Source: Ascarosepion bandense (lineage: Eukaryota; Mollusca; Cephalopoda; Sepiida; Sepiidae). Taken from it: 64,000 nt of DNA. Below the pieces are notes generated by a model, which worked only from the letters and a program-made list of their open reading frames with translations, did no database searches and was not told where the DNA came from. Position 1 is the first letter of the stretch. Every line of letters starts with the position of its first letter. The translations under genes and the position numbers were made by a program. Positions 29,113 to 39,479 of the stretch are shown one piece after another. The stretch is from assembly GCA_037127315.1 (NCBI GenBank), contig JBBBDQ010001451.1, forward strand, positions 538,501 to 602,500. Direction: 5' to 3'.

Positions 29113-30498
29113 ATTTTAACTAACTTCACTAGAAAGAGTTCCAGAATACTTTCATAAATTTAAACGACTTTGGATAAAGTGTGTGACTTCAAAATTGAAC
29201 TAATTCACAACAGATTAAATGACCAATTGATATGCTTCTTAGCTTTATTTTTATAGGACCAGTCGCTAGACTATTTTAGCACCAGAGGCGATATTTTTAG
29301 ATCAGACCTCGTAATTCCGTAACACTTGCTCTAATTATTATATATTTATTTACTAGATTATAAAATTCCGTCTAGAAGGGCATTTGCATTACAAGATTTA
29401 AAAAAAATGTTTTAAAATGTCAGCGGTGTGAAAAATGCAGGCGGCATGCTACATTTTGTTTTGACGATCGGCGTTTAAAGAAGTCAGAACACGAGGTGTG
29501 ACGGAGTGCAACGGAAGTAACACCTGTTGAACAAGGCTCTCCTTTTTAACAGATCAGAAGTTTGCAGTCAGTAGTTGAGATCAGAACATAGTGATAAACA
29601 GAGAAAGCTAGACGCAGCGTCCGCTGACCTCAATGTGTATGTGCTAACCCTCCAATTAAAGCCTGCATTCTACACCAATGTCACCGAAGAATCGAATAAA
29701 AATATGTTATATATTTTTATTTATATATCGAGTGTTGCATTTCGTCATTGTATCAGCGAAATCCCCACCCCCAAAAACCGCCATTTTGCCTGCAAAAAGA
29801 TCGTCATTTTGGCTCCCAATTTAATTTCGTCGACGAAGCAGTACTCCCGTCGAAGTGGGTATACAATATAATGATCTTTCCTCTTTGTTACTTAGGTTTT
29901 ATGATTTTCAGCGCAGTACTAGATTGGTAACCAGGTTTTATCATTTTACAGTTAAAACCGCAAGATAAAACCGAAAGTTCTATGTTAACAGTTTCTTCCG
30001 GTGTTTTGCTTTCCATCAACTTTCATCATCAAACATTTAAGTTCAAGGTATTTTTTTTACTTTCTGTTTTCTTTATTCATGTACTCTTATTCTTCTTTCT
30101 TTTGTAATGATGATTTTATTTTCCTCATATTCTTTCAAACCTAATAACCCCCTGCGTCTTAACGGCTCTATTTTCTTGATTTGTGTGAATTGATTAAAAG
30201 ATACAAAACATCACCTGCTTTTGTGAATACAAATATTTGCAATGTTTTTTTTAATAAAGACATCGGCAGTTTCTTCGGACAAAATAAATTCCAAATTTGT
30301 ACTTCTTTTTGCATGTAAATATTGTCAACATTTACTTGACACAAATATATGACATTTTTGCATACAAATATAGGCTTTGTTTCTGTATAAAAAGATATTA
30401 TTACAGGTACGTTTTTGTCTAAGTTTAGAAGCGTTCATATTTATCGGTTCCATATTTGTCTTAAAATATTTTCCCTTTTCTGTAGAGAAATATCTTCT
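29113..30498. other. No recognised gene; scattered low-complexity sequence
   Basis: 29113-29560 and 29900-30480 contain AT-rich sequence. Around 30220-30400 degenerate 'gcatacaaatataggc'-type units resemble the 27-bp motif of the preceding array. A 98-codon frame at 29575 has no motif. Confidence 0.4.
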
Positions 30499-30632
30499 AC
30501 ATACATACATACATACATACATACATACATACACACAACATACATACCTACATACATACATACATAGAAACATACATACATACATACATGCATACATACA
30601 TGCATACATAGCTACATACATACATACATATA
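30499..30632. repeat. (CATA)n microsatellite
   Basis: Long, slightly interrupted catacata run. The frames read through it on both strands (Y/T/H- or M/Y/V/C-rich) are artefacts. Confidence 0.95.
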
Positions 30633-30743
30633 TGAAAGATGTTGCAGCGAAATCCGACACTTGACAAAAAGAAAACGAAATAGACAATAAAAACAAAATG
30701 CAGAGACCTGATAGTTTTTTCAGCAACAGTTAAAGTTACGTAT

Positions 30744-31118
30744 TACTTTATTTTTAATTTAACCGCCGTCGGCGGTGACCATCATCTCAAGGCGGGCGCA
30801 AAATGAATCACACGCCTTGGCGACCATGTTCTTGTCCATAGCGGCGATCGCCTCCACGATGACAGCTTTCAGAGAGTCGACCGTGTTGTGGGCTGGCTTG
30901 TTGGTCTTGGCCACGACCCCGCCTCCAGAAGAGAGAGTCACGAGGGATACAGTCGAGTGAGGAGAGCGGCCACAAGTCTGGCGACCGGTCAGTGGTGAGG
31001 AACATTGTTGAGCAGCCACGCCTGAGTCGTTTTGGTCTTGTGTGCAGGAACGGAGTCCTGCTGGAAGACGTAGGGCGTCCATCGGCGATCACGTCTATCC
31101 AGGTCTTCAACACGCTCC
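30744..31118 (-). pseudogene. Tc1/mariner-type transposase C-terminal relic
   Basis: Two minus-strand frames. 31113-30808 has 'LKTWIDVIADGRP' and 'DRSPDLWPLSSLDCIPRDSL'. 31082-30759 has 'VAKTNKPAHNTVDSLKAVIV', 'EAIAAMDKNMVAKACDSFCA', 'RLEMMVTADGG'. Families with the pattern SPDFWPPSSPDLNP.D...W are Tc1/mariner-superfamily DDE/D enzymes, so the last catalytic Asp region is represented (as SLDCIP). One or two frameshifts. No TIRs found. GC-richer than its surroundings, consistent with a later insertion. Confidence 0.75.
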
Positions 31119-31119
31119 T

Positions 31120-31928
31120 TAGTACCTACCTCTCATAACTAGGAGCAGATGCGTTTACTTGTCTACTAGTTTAGATTGCTCCTCTGATTTTTCCACAAGA
31201 GCAGAGTTGTTTCATATTCTGGGCTTCCGTTTCACTCTAAAAAATCCTTTTTATTTTTAATTTTCGGTGACTCTAATGCGTTTTTAGGCAAGCATCAACT
31301 TATTTTTGAATGGCGACTCTTCCACTGAAGCCTTCTACCGCGAGTGGCTCTGAGTGTTGTACAGGTTGGGCATCATTAGATTTTAGGAGATAAGTCCTAC
31401 TTTGGACAGAGCCGCGGACGAATTAGGACAGGATATCTCCGCGCATCCGGAAAACACGCATGTCCTAGACTATACAATCTCTCAATGATTCACTCATCAA
31501 TAGAGCAAATCAACCTTGTTAATTTTTGCACTTGTCGCTTGTAGAATTAATTTTATTTTCTTTCTTTCCTGTCAACTCTGACCTACAAAAAATGTAAATG
31601 CATTGCTAGTTGCTAATTTCTGCCTTCTTAATTTCTTAATAAAATTTTTTCTCATATTCTTTCACGCTCAGTATCACCTTGAATTTATTAGCTTTCTTGG
31701 GATAAACTGATTAAATAACTCATTTTCTAAAGTGATTTTATAGAAACATTACTTAAATGCATTCACTTTTTCAAGAATAATTTTTGAAGACCTTCTGAAT
31801 TAAATGTTCTGGAAAAAAATAATATTTAATTTTTTCATTTTAGCTACTATGCACAACAAATTCTCAATATCAAAGTTTACCATTTCAAACACAAGCAATT
31901 CTTTTATTAAACTATAGACTATGTAAAA
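31120..31928. other. No recognised feature
   Basis: Contains a short imperfect palindrome with 'ggagataagtcctac' and 'gtaggac'-like sequence near 31385, otherwise AT-rich. Confidence 0.35.
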
Positions 31929-31929
31929 A

Positions 31930-32745
31930 GTCATGGTTATGACAATAAACTACATGCGGTGGTCAGAACTCAGATGGAGCGTTTGGAGTTTTGAGGAGCG
32001 TGGTACCAACACCACTTAATTGCTGTTTTTCAGAGGTCAATCTTTTAGGGCAGTCCTGCAGATGAGGATAAACAACATCCGGCACGAAGTTGATAGAGAT
32101 TTTGGAGGTTTTTAAGAGCGGGAATCCACCATTTAAAAACCACATGTTATGGCAGTTTTGGGTATGACGATATACGACATCTGGTAACAACGATTAGGCG
32201 ATTGAATGTTTAGTGAAGTGTGGAACCACCACTTATTTGCTGTTGTCCACAGGTCTGCCAGGGCAGTCCTGTGTATGACGATGAACGATATCCAGAATCA
32301 AGGGTTTTGATCGAGAGTTTCGAAGTTTTGTTGTTCTCAGGTCTACTTGTTAGGGCAGTCCTGGGTAAACGACATCAAGAAAGATGTTCTCCGATCGACA
32401 GTTTTGAGGTTTTAACTAGCTTGGAACTACAATTTAATTGATTTTCTTCCCAGCCCCATCTGGTAGGGCAGCCTGGGTATGAGTTTAAATGATATCCAGT
32501 AAAAGGCGTCTGATCAAGATTTTGGATTTTTTGAGGAGCAAATAAACAATTGCTGTTGTACCCAGGTTTACTTGTTAGGGTAGTCGTGGGTATGACGAGA
32601 AAAGATATCCGGCAAGTTGAATAGTTTGTATATTTTGAGGAGTGTGGAACAACCACTTGATTGCTGTTGTTCCCAGGATCACCTTTTAGGGTAGTTCAGG
32701 TTATGACAATAAAAGACATCTTGCAACAAGTTCACTGATCAAGAG
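31930..32745. repeat. ~110-125 bp tandem repeat (family F), ~6 units
   Basis: Recurring blocks 'ttgttagggcagtcctgggt', 'atgacgataaacgacatcc', 'ttttgaggagcgtggaa' and 'ccacttaattgctgttgttc'. Copies are strongly diverged with indels. Unrelated to satellites A and B. No coding content. Confidence 0.75.
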
Positions 32746-32766
32746 ATATACCTACCCTATACTTGG

Positions 32767-32767
<1 letters not shown>

Positions 32768-32803
<36 letters not shown>

Positions 32804-32813
32804 TAAGCATGCT

Positions 32814-32865
<52 letters not shown>

Positions 32866-32866
32866 A
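32768..32866. repeat. (GATA)n microsatellite
   Basis: Two GATA/GATAGATA runs (32768-32803, 32815-32865) split by 'taagcatgctta'. Confidence 0.95.
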
Positions 32867-33225
32867 GTATATATAAACATATGAAGTCATATACAACGGC
32901 TTTTCGGAATGAGGTTACCAAAAACTTATTAGATTTATTTCTTTTTAGTTTAATTTTTTTTCTTTTTTGCAGATGACCTCACGCTAGAAAATTTGCTTTC
33001 CAAAGAATTGCAGGATGCAGAAAAAAAATTTGTAGCTCCAACATAGACATCATATCAGTTCTTGATAATTACCGTAAGTCAAAATTACTTGAACAAAATT
33101 AAGAAAATATGAACTTTTCAGTGTTCCTCCACAAAAGTGCAATCAAAAACTAGAAAAATATCTTAAGAAGTTAAACAGACAGACCTGGGTTCCTTAAATC
33201 AGACTTGTTTGGATGATTACTTGCA

Positions 33226-33228
<3 letters not shown>

Positions 33229-33274
<46 letters not shown>
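33229..33274. repeat. (TA)n microsatellite
   Basis: Perfect TA run. 32870-33225 and 33275-33440 have no recognised feature. Confidence 0.95.
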
Positions 33275-33275
<1 letters not shown>

Positions 33276-33444
33276 TGCGTATATTTAGGCAGCATTTTTT
33301 CATTGATGCATGTTTCATTAAATAATATAGACAAGTTTTATCTATTTATTTTATGTAATTTTTTTCATATTCTCTGATAAGATTAATAGCATTATCATTA
33401 AATAAAGAAAGGACATTACAATACTGATTCATAATTTTTTTAAT

Positions 33445-33500
33445 AATCCAATCTAAGCTTTCGACTTACACAAACCGTTTTCAAAGATGGCAAAATTTTG
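33445..33500 (-). repeat. Hammerhead-like Penelope-type terminus relic
   Basis: The minus strand reads ttgaaaacggtttgtgtaag then 'tcgaaagcttagattgg'. It has the same layout as the repeat C ends (ctgaagatggc...ccgaaagcttag). The loop-stem gguuu/aaguc is only partly paired. A (TA)n at 33529-33571 follows. Confidence 0.4.
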
Positions 33501-33525
33501 TATCAATATTGTAATTTTCTTAATT

Positions 33526-33580
<55 letters not shown>

Positions 33581-33712
33581 GAAATAGTGGTTTTACCAAT
33601 GACAGAAGTTGGTATAGAAGAAAAATCTACGAGAAGCCGGGAACGTTTTGTTTAAAGTGTAGATTTATTGTTGTTATTATTATTAATATTACTTGCTTTT
33701 TGTTTAATATAT

Positions 33713-33916
33713 TCAGTCAGTTAAGTGTCATAAGTGTTACACGCATGGGCGATCATGTCTCGAAAGAGATATTACTAACTGGGTAGAAGATTATCCCGCA
33801 GTAGGTTGCCATTTTTTCTGCTGTAGGTTGATTGCCAGCCAAGGCTAGAGAACACAATTTGTCCTGTTATTTAACCCATAACTGGAGGGAAGAGACGGAT
33901 TAATACCTTTCCCAAT
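33713..33916 (-). mobile_element. SINE family 1, 5'-truncated
   Basis: Starts 'tcagtcagttaagtgtcata' and continues to 'ggattaatacctttccca', so the 3' two-thirds is present and the tRNA-like head is gone. It abuts a Penelope-like relic. Confidence 0.85.
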
Positions 33917-33917
33917 A

Positions 33918-34640
33918 TAATAAAACTAACCTATAAGTGCTCCAACAATCTACAAAAAATAATTAGACGACAAAACAGCAAAATATTAAAAGCGCACAAC
34001 AAAAGTAACCTGAACACTAATACCCGTCTGCCCCATCATAACAACATCTGTAACCTTAGAAACCCAAACTAATGCCCCATTCCTAATATATGTTTAACAA
34101 AATCTTTGATATATATGTGTTCGATTTCCTCCATTGAGAATTCTGAGGATGAAAAAATACCGTGAAAACACCATGAACGTATTTAAAAATCGCTTTTACA
34201 ATCACCTCAAAACAAAACATAATGTCTCTTTCCAAATACTTTTGGAAGTTAAAAAACGAAAATAAAACACCTAAAGTTAAATGGAAAATCCCCAAACAAG
34301 CAAGAATATCTAAATCAATAAAGGAACCATATTTCCTCTGTCTTAAAAAAATGAAATCATTAAATATATGAATAGAAACAAACTTTTAAACCAGAGACAT
34401 GAAACCACAGTAAACTACAAACACATTAAAATACTAACCTTCAATCCTACTAAAAATACTACAAAAGCCAGAGCTAAAAAAACTTAGAAATGATAAACCC
34501 TCACAGTACAAACAACAATCTTACATTAAATTTTACCTATTACACACCACAAACTGTGACCTAATTTAAAACATAAAATTTTATAGTAAAAATCGATTTC
34601 TTAAATTCAAAATTAAGATTAAATATACAAAATTAGATAA
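33918..34640 (+). pseudogene. Penelope-like element relic, GIY-YIG region
   Basis: In shifting frames: 'TYKCSNNLQKIIRRQNSKIL', 'NTRLPHHNNICNLRNPN', 'CPIPNICLTKSLIYM', 'MNVFKNRFYNHLKTKH' and 'VKWKIPKQARISKS'. Penelope-like proteins have, after the RT, a Cys-rich CNCRNK..CPL.G.CLT.N..Y segment, then a GIY-YIG endonuclease with 'TFK.R..NH' and a 'W.I...A' end. The order here fits, though the GIY-YIG residues themselves are decayed. It is non-functional. A hammerhead-like core is not present in this copy. Confidence 0.6.
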
Positions 34641-34793
34641 ATTATAAAAACTGTGCTTAAATACCAAAATATTCTATTGTTGTACAAATAAACATTAAAG
34701 ATAGGTCTAATCCCATGCCTCCCCACCCTTTACACTTCCCTATGGACGCTCGGTAGAGTAAGCCGCACTTTAGCGTGTTATATACAATGTAAA
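34641..34793. other. AT-rich tail of the relic
   Basis: AT-rich; nothing further recognised. Confidence 0.35.
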
Positions 34794-34906
34794 CACACGC
34801 CAGTAGCCGAGATTGTTCAAATACATTACTGAATGAACGATGCGTTTATACATATGGTTAATTCAGTAATGAATTAGAACACTCTCACTACTGGTGTATG
34901 AATACA
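34794..34906. repeat. Imperfect inverted repeat
   Basis: 'acacacgccagtagccgaga' and 'attactgaat' on the left match 'attcagtaat' and 'tctcactactggtgtatg' on the right in inverse orientation, with a ~35-bp centre. Could be a small foldback element. Confidence 0.55.
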
Positions 34907-34929
34907 TGGTACATCACACGATAAAAGTC

Positions 34930-35082
34930 TCCCTCCTTCTACCGAGCGCCCATAGCTCAGAAGTAGAATCGCCAACCGACGCCAATTCGGTCGGGTTTCA
35001 ATCCTGGGTAAAAGCAATCGGATGTCTAACCGCACTGATGAGCTGTGATACAGCGAAACAGTTCTATCTTCGGATGACTATA
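34930..35082 (+). mobile_element. SINE family 3: tRNA-like head plus hammerhead ribozyme
   Basis: The A box TAGCTCAGAAG (34953-34963) and the B box GGTTTCAATCC (34994-35004) are ~30 nt apart, a tRNA-like spacing. The head sequence 'gcgcccatagctcagaagta' looks like a true tRNA 5' half. About 25 nt after the B box comes a complete hammerhead (35030-35073), then 'atgac' and a (TA)n tail (35077-35101). Three more copies are at 43442, 53711 and 53878. There is no open reading frame. The element is a Pol III type retroposon by inference. Confidence 0.8.
35030..35073 (+). ncRNA. Hammerhead ribozyme in SINE family 3, copy 1
   Basis: Stem I is CCGCA (35030-35034) with UUCGG (35069-35073), one mismatch. 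Core CUGAUGA is at 35035-35041. Stem II is GCUGU (35042-35046) with ACAGC (35050-35054), perfect, 3-nt loop. GAA is at 35055-35057. Stem III is ACAG (35058-35061) with CUAU (35064-35067), one mismatch. Position 17 is C at 35068 (AUC triplet). Core residues are all intact. Confidence 0.8.
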
Positions 35083-35101
35083 TATATATATATATATATA
35101 T
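35083..35101. repeat. (TA)n tail
   Basis: Short TA tail directly after the hammerhead element. 35102-35980 holds no recognised gene or repeat. Confidence 0.9.
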
Positions 35102-35982
35102 GCTTGTGTGTTTATTTTGCTTTGAATAAGGCCTCAGAAAGCTGAAAGTAATTAAAGAAATCATGAATCATCAGTTTTTATAGTTAGGGATTAAAGTTGC
35201 CATTTGCCTTGAAAATCGGGACTTAAGTGCTGATTAGTAATTGAACTTGGAAACCATTCCCTTGCACTTATCTCGATTTTAAGCAAGCAAGTTCGCTCGC
35301 ATTTATATCATATCTGCAGGATAAATTGATATTGTTGAGGACTGCCGTTTTAAATAACACAATATCAAATTAAATTTCTCACCTTCGAGACAACCAACTG
35401 TATGAAAAAACATTCGATGTGCATCAAGATATTTTAAACGCATTATTTAATTAGATCATCTAAAGTTTCTTTCCTCAAAATGTAAAACGTGTATCGCATT
35501 TTTCTTGTTGGAAGACAATGTCTTTGTGACGTTTATGTCCAAGTTTTAACACAATGTAATTCATTTAAAAAAAGATATTTCTCCTTAATTTTCCTAGTTA
35601 AATTTACCTGAAATTTTAGCATCTGAAGTTTTGAATTAACTTGTTTTACTTACGTTCTCTCTCCTCCTTCTCACTCTCGGTATGTGAGTATTTGAGTAGC
35701 AGTCCCTCTCTAATATATGTTTCATCAAAATGATTTAAATGAATTCTGTTATGTACTTATTATGCTTTTTCTTGTGGGCGAACAAGATATTTCTTGTAGT
35801 GTATATAGAAATGATCGAATATTATAATTATTCATTAAGGGTGATTTTGTCTATTTCGGACGTACGCGAAGGCTAAAACACGATGTCAAGGCATCAGTTG
35901 ATCCATCCCGGAATTTTGACTCCGTCGAATACAAGTTCTCATAAGTCTGTAGTCTTTTAGACGTTTAGTCTTAAGATGTGCG

Positions 35983-36002
35983 TTGTGGTGCAGGTGCTAA
36001 AA
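35983..36002 (+). mobile_element. Abortive SINE family 1 5' end
   Basis: 'gtgcgttgtggtgcagg' is the first ~17-20 bp of SINE family 1, then it diverges immediately. Possibly a decayed or rearranged insertion. Confidence 0.4.
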
Positions 36003-36053
36003 TTACAATATGAGCTCTAGTAAAATTACTAGAAAAAACATTAACATAAAAAA

Positions 36054-36335
36054 TGTTGGGACGCCAGCGCCTATTCGGCTATAATGGACTATTCCATTAC
36101 TATGTAAAGTAATGGTGGCATCTACGTAGGAGAGTGTGCCGAGCAGCCGATCGACAAGTCAGTCGTAGACTTCCGGTGACGACCCGGAAGTACCCATTGC
36201 TCTTACGACGGTTGAGACGATTAACCCTTATTCTTGTATTGGATACTAATAACCTTTGTAAATACTATTTTCACGGAATACAGCAATTAACCTATTCCTG
36301 TTGTTGAGTTATTTATTCTTACTCACGACATAACA
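36054..36335. mobile_element. Solo LTR, 282 bp
   Basis: Begins tgttgggacgcc and ends acgacataaca, the TG...CA rule. The bases before (36049-36053) and after (36336-36340) are both aaaaa, a possible 5-bp target-site duplication, though low complexity weakens this. It is GC-richer than its surroundings. The flanks 'aattacaatatgagctctag' (36001) and 'attacaatatgaactctgg' (36371) are similar, so it may sit in a small duplicated unit. Confidence 0.5.
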
Positions 36336-36340
36336 AAAAA

Positions 36341-37048
36341 TACTAGAGAAAACCAGTAACATAAAAAAAAATTACAATATGAACTCTGGTAAAAAAAGGT
36401 ACTGGACATTAGGTTTATAAGTCCCAAAAATTCACTTGTTCTTTTACTTAAGGAAACATTTCCTTAAGGAAACCCAGTGCATATAGACGTTGGTTAGTTC
36501 CTGTGACTTAACCCAAAGAGTTGTGAGTTCAATACCAGGCTCCAGCAGTGGTGAACAAGTAACTTACATGAATAGAAAGAGATAACTCATGACTACTAGA
36601 GAGAGGTTTTAGGCAAGGAATGAAGATCATAAAACCCAGTGATTGTAATAAAGGGCTCGGCTCGAAATTGCTTGCATCTGAAGAAGGCCGGAGCATACAA
36701 CGACCGAAGCGTCATACAAATGGCAACAAAGATGTGGACGATAGTCCGAATAATGTAAATACTATAATGAAACATTGTTATGAAAAAACATCATGTTATA
36801 ATGAAAACATATTGTTATGAGTAAAATATACTGTCATCACTTCTGAGTTCAAAGCTCAAATGTAATAGCAGTATGTTTTCCTCGGTGCATTTTATAATCT
36901 TTGAGGGACAAAAACCAAGTTACACCATTTTTATTAATACTGTAGGATAAATGATAGTTTATGTTTAACAGGATTCTGAGAAAAGGACATGCAAACATAC
37001 TGGTATGACAAAGAAAATTCCTCCTTTCATCTATTTTTTTAAGTAAAA
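36341..37048. other. No recognised feature
   Basis: 36341-37048 is AT-rich. A 66-codon frame at 36620 has no motif. Confidence 0.4.
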
Positions 37049-37620
37049 AATATGTGCCCTGTCCTTTCAGGATGTAGGCGATCATGGCCTTCACATCTCC
37101 CTATCCCTGTTGGCTCTTAGCACACCTTCTCTGGTAGCACCTTGTAACCCTCGTTCTGTCATCCACCTGCTCAGGCCCCACAAATATGTTATCCGCTGCT
37201 TTTCTCTGTCATTTCTTCTCTCTAGCTGTCCTGTTAGGATCAATTTCTCTAAGCCCTCCGTCCTCGTTGCATGTCCCAGAAAATTCAGTTGTCTTTTTCT
37301 GGTGCTCAAAATTTATTTCCTTTTCGTTTCCATTCTTTCCAACACCTCATCATTGCTCAATTGCCAGGTCCATGATATCCGCTGCATTCTTCTGTAGAGC
37401 CACATTTCAGCTGTTTCAAGTTTTTTCTTCATCTTTGATGAATATGTCTAACATTCATTGCCATATTAACGAACTGACATCGCATAGCAATCTAGTACTC
37501 TCTTCTTTATTTCTAGGGAAAGTTTCCTGTGTCTTAATACTTTACTCAGCTTCTGGAACGCGTATTTTGCCATGCAGATTTGCTATCGAATCTCCACATA
37601 GAGGTAATAATAAGTTTTGC
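37049..37620 (-). mobile_element. RTE-type LINE 3' end
   Basis: The minus strand covers 'MAKYAFQKLSKVLRHRKL'-like sequence, then 'STRKRQLNFLGHATRTEGLE', 'KLILTGQLERRNDREKQRIT', 'GLSRWMTERGLQGATREGVL', 'RANRDREM' and 'WKAMIAYILKGQGT' before the stop at ~37052. A frame break separates the last two blocks (37091/37094). 5'-truncated. Confidence 0.85.
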
Positions 37621-37867
37621 TGCTTGTGGTTCAAAGAATTGCCCGAATCTGATGTGGCATTAGATGTAACAAGTAACAGACTTTTCATATTAGGAATTTT
37701 TCCATTCTTCTTTACTGTAATCACAAATCTCTTGGAGATCGCATGATTTTGCTTGTAGCACTTGTTTCTTTGTTTCCTTAACAATGGTTTAATTATATAG
37801 AAATCAAGACTACCAAAAGTTTAATATCTTCACTACAAGAAACCTTCTTTTGCACATAATGTATAGG

Positions 37868-38345
37868 ACAAGAAAACTTCGTTAGAAACAAAAAAAGAGA
37901 GTACTGGATTACTAAGTGATATTTGTTCTTCATTATGGCGGGCAATGCTGGACAACTCCTCAAAGATGAATGAGAGACTTGAAGCAACCAAATTGTGGTT
38001 CTACAAAAGGATGCTGAGGATACCATGGACTGAATATGTGAGCAACGATAAGGTTTTATAGAGAAGGGAAACGAAAAAGAAACTATTTCTTAAGATCAGG
38101 AAAAGACAGCTGAAATTCATGAGACATGTAATGAGGAAGCAAGGTTTGGAAGTTCTGATACTCACAGCTCTGATAGAGGGAAAGAAAGACAGAGCAAAGC
38201 AAAGTGTAACATACTTGATGAGCTTAAGCAAATGGATGGTAGAGCGGGGTTTGTGTGGAATAACAGGAGAAAGCGTGCCACTAGGGAAAGGAAGATGTGG
38301 AGGGTCATGATCGCCTATGTTCTGAAGGATATAGAAGAAGAACAA
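37868..38345 (+). mobile_element. RTE-type LINE 3' end
   Basis: 'gaaacaaaaaaagagagtac' (ETKKRVLDY) through 'MRHVMRKQGLEVLILTALIE', 'GKKDRAKQSVTYLMSLSKWM', 'VERGLCGITGESVP' to 'MIAYVLKD' and (AAG)n. Head-to-head with the previous minus-strand copy, ~250 bp apart. Several stops. Confidence 0.85.
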
Positions 38346-38404
38346 GAAGCAGCGTCTTCATGTTGAAAAATTTTCTCCGTCATCATAGTCAGGGGGAAGG
38401 TTAG

Positions 38405-38740
38405 ACCTTAATCTAAACTTATTTATAATGGAACTTTGTCTGTGTGTGGGTGTATGTGTGTGTGTGTCTGTGTGAGTGTCCATTACCTATAGACTGCGAA
38501 ACGGCTGAACCGATTTTCTTGAAAATTTACACAGTTGTACTATAAGCGTCTGCAAGTGTTCTTAGCTAGGTTTTGTGTCGAGGTTCCCCCGATAAATATC
38601 GAAAATCGTTAATCGAAAAAATCGGGTTATAGAAGGAGTGGTCCAATTTGTATCAAATTTGATACACTCATAGACAAAGACATAAGAAACGATATTCAGA
38701 AGTTTCAAGGTTGCAGATCTTACAATAGTGTAGAAAATCG

Positions 38741-38785
<45 letters not shown>

Positions 38786-38875
38786 CAAGATGTTTGTGTG
38801 TGTGTCTGTTTATCTGCCTGTATGTCTGTATTTTTTTAGCCTTTTTATTTTAGCTTTTGCTTCGGGTTTAGCTCT
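38405..38875 (-). mobile_element. Dispersed element E, copy 2
   Basis: Reverse-complement partner of 26385-26832: (GT)n 38437-38475, 'aaacggctgaaccgattttc' 38501, 'gaggttcccccgataaatat' 38579, 'agtttcaaggttgcagatct' 38700, (TA)n 38744-38781, 'ggcaagatgtttgtg' 38784, 'gtttatctgcctg' 38807. Both copies keep the internal microsatellites at the same places. Confidence 0.75.
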
Positions 38876-39058
38876 AAGTAGGTATAATTATAGTTCTTAG
38901 TCTCAGTCAGCATGTCTAATCTTTCATTGACCCAATAATTTTGCATCACAAATTTTAAACTAAATGGTGTATCTTTGGTTACATGGCACCTACAAAAATA
39001 CAGCGTCTTATATTTCAAACCTCATAGCCTACAGTCATTGCTGATTAATTATTTTTTA

Positions 39059-39478
39059 GAAGCGTTTTACCCCGAGCAAGGCAGTTCACTGCAACTATTG
39101 CGCATGGGGCTATATAGAGTGGAGAAAGGACGGTTACATAGAGGAAATGTCAGAAGGTGGGTGATAGGCGGGTAAGGATACCGAGAATGTGGGTTGGGTA
39201 GATGAGAGTGTTGGGAGAATAATTGAAAGTTAGTGTGATAGGAGGTGTTTATTGACCCTACATTTAAACACCTAGAGATTCTAGCTGTCGGGAAAGCAAA
39301 CATGTAGAAGGGAATTTCACAGGCGGGAAACGCAAGAAAAGAAGCTGTTGGAGTAGAAATTACGGTTACATCTTATCTGTTTAACTGTAAAAGGGTGGGA
39401 TCTAGTTGCTAATCTAGTATCTCGTGTAAATTCGTGCCTAGGTGGCACCAATGATCTAAGTTCATCGAAGCAGAAACA
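39059..39478 (-). mobile_element. Jockey/CR1-like LINE 3' fragment
   Basis: 'gcgttttaccccgagcaagg' at 39062 is the 3' terminus. The body goes through 'gtgataggaggtgtttattg' to the ORF tail and stops at 'gttcatcgaagcagaaac'. Here the 39-bp UTR unit is present only once ('ggacggttacatagaggaaa'). Confidence 0.85.
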
Positions 39479-39479
39479 A

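Noticed and set aside
30325..30726. 133-codon minus-strand and 95-codon plus-strand frames
   Set aside because: Both consist mainly of a CATA microsatellite translated in two directions.
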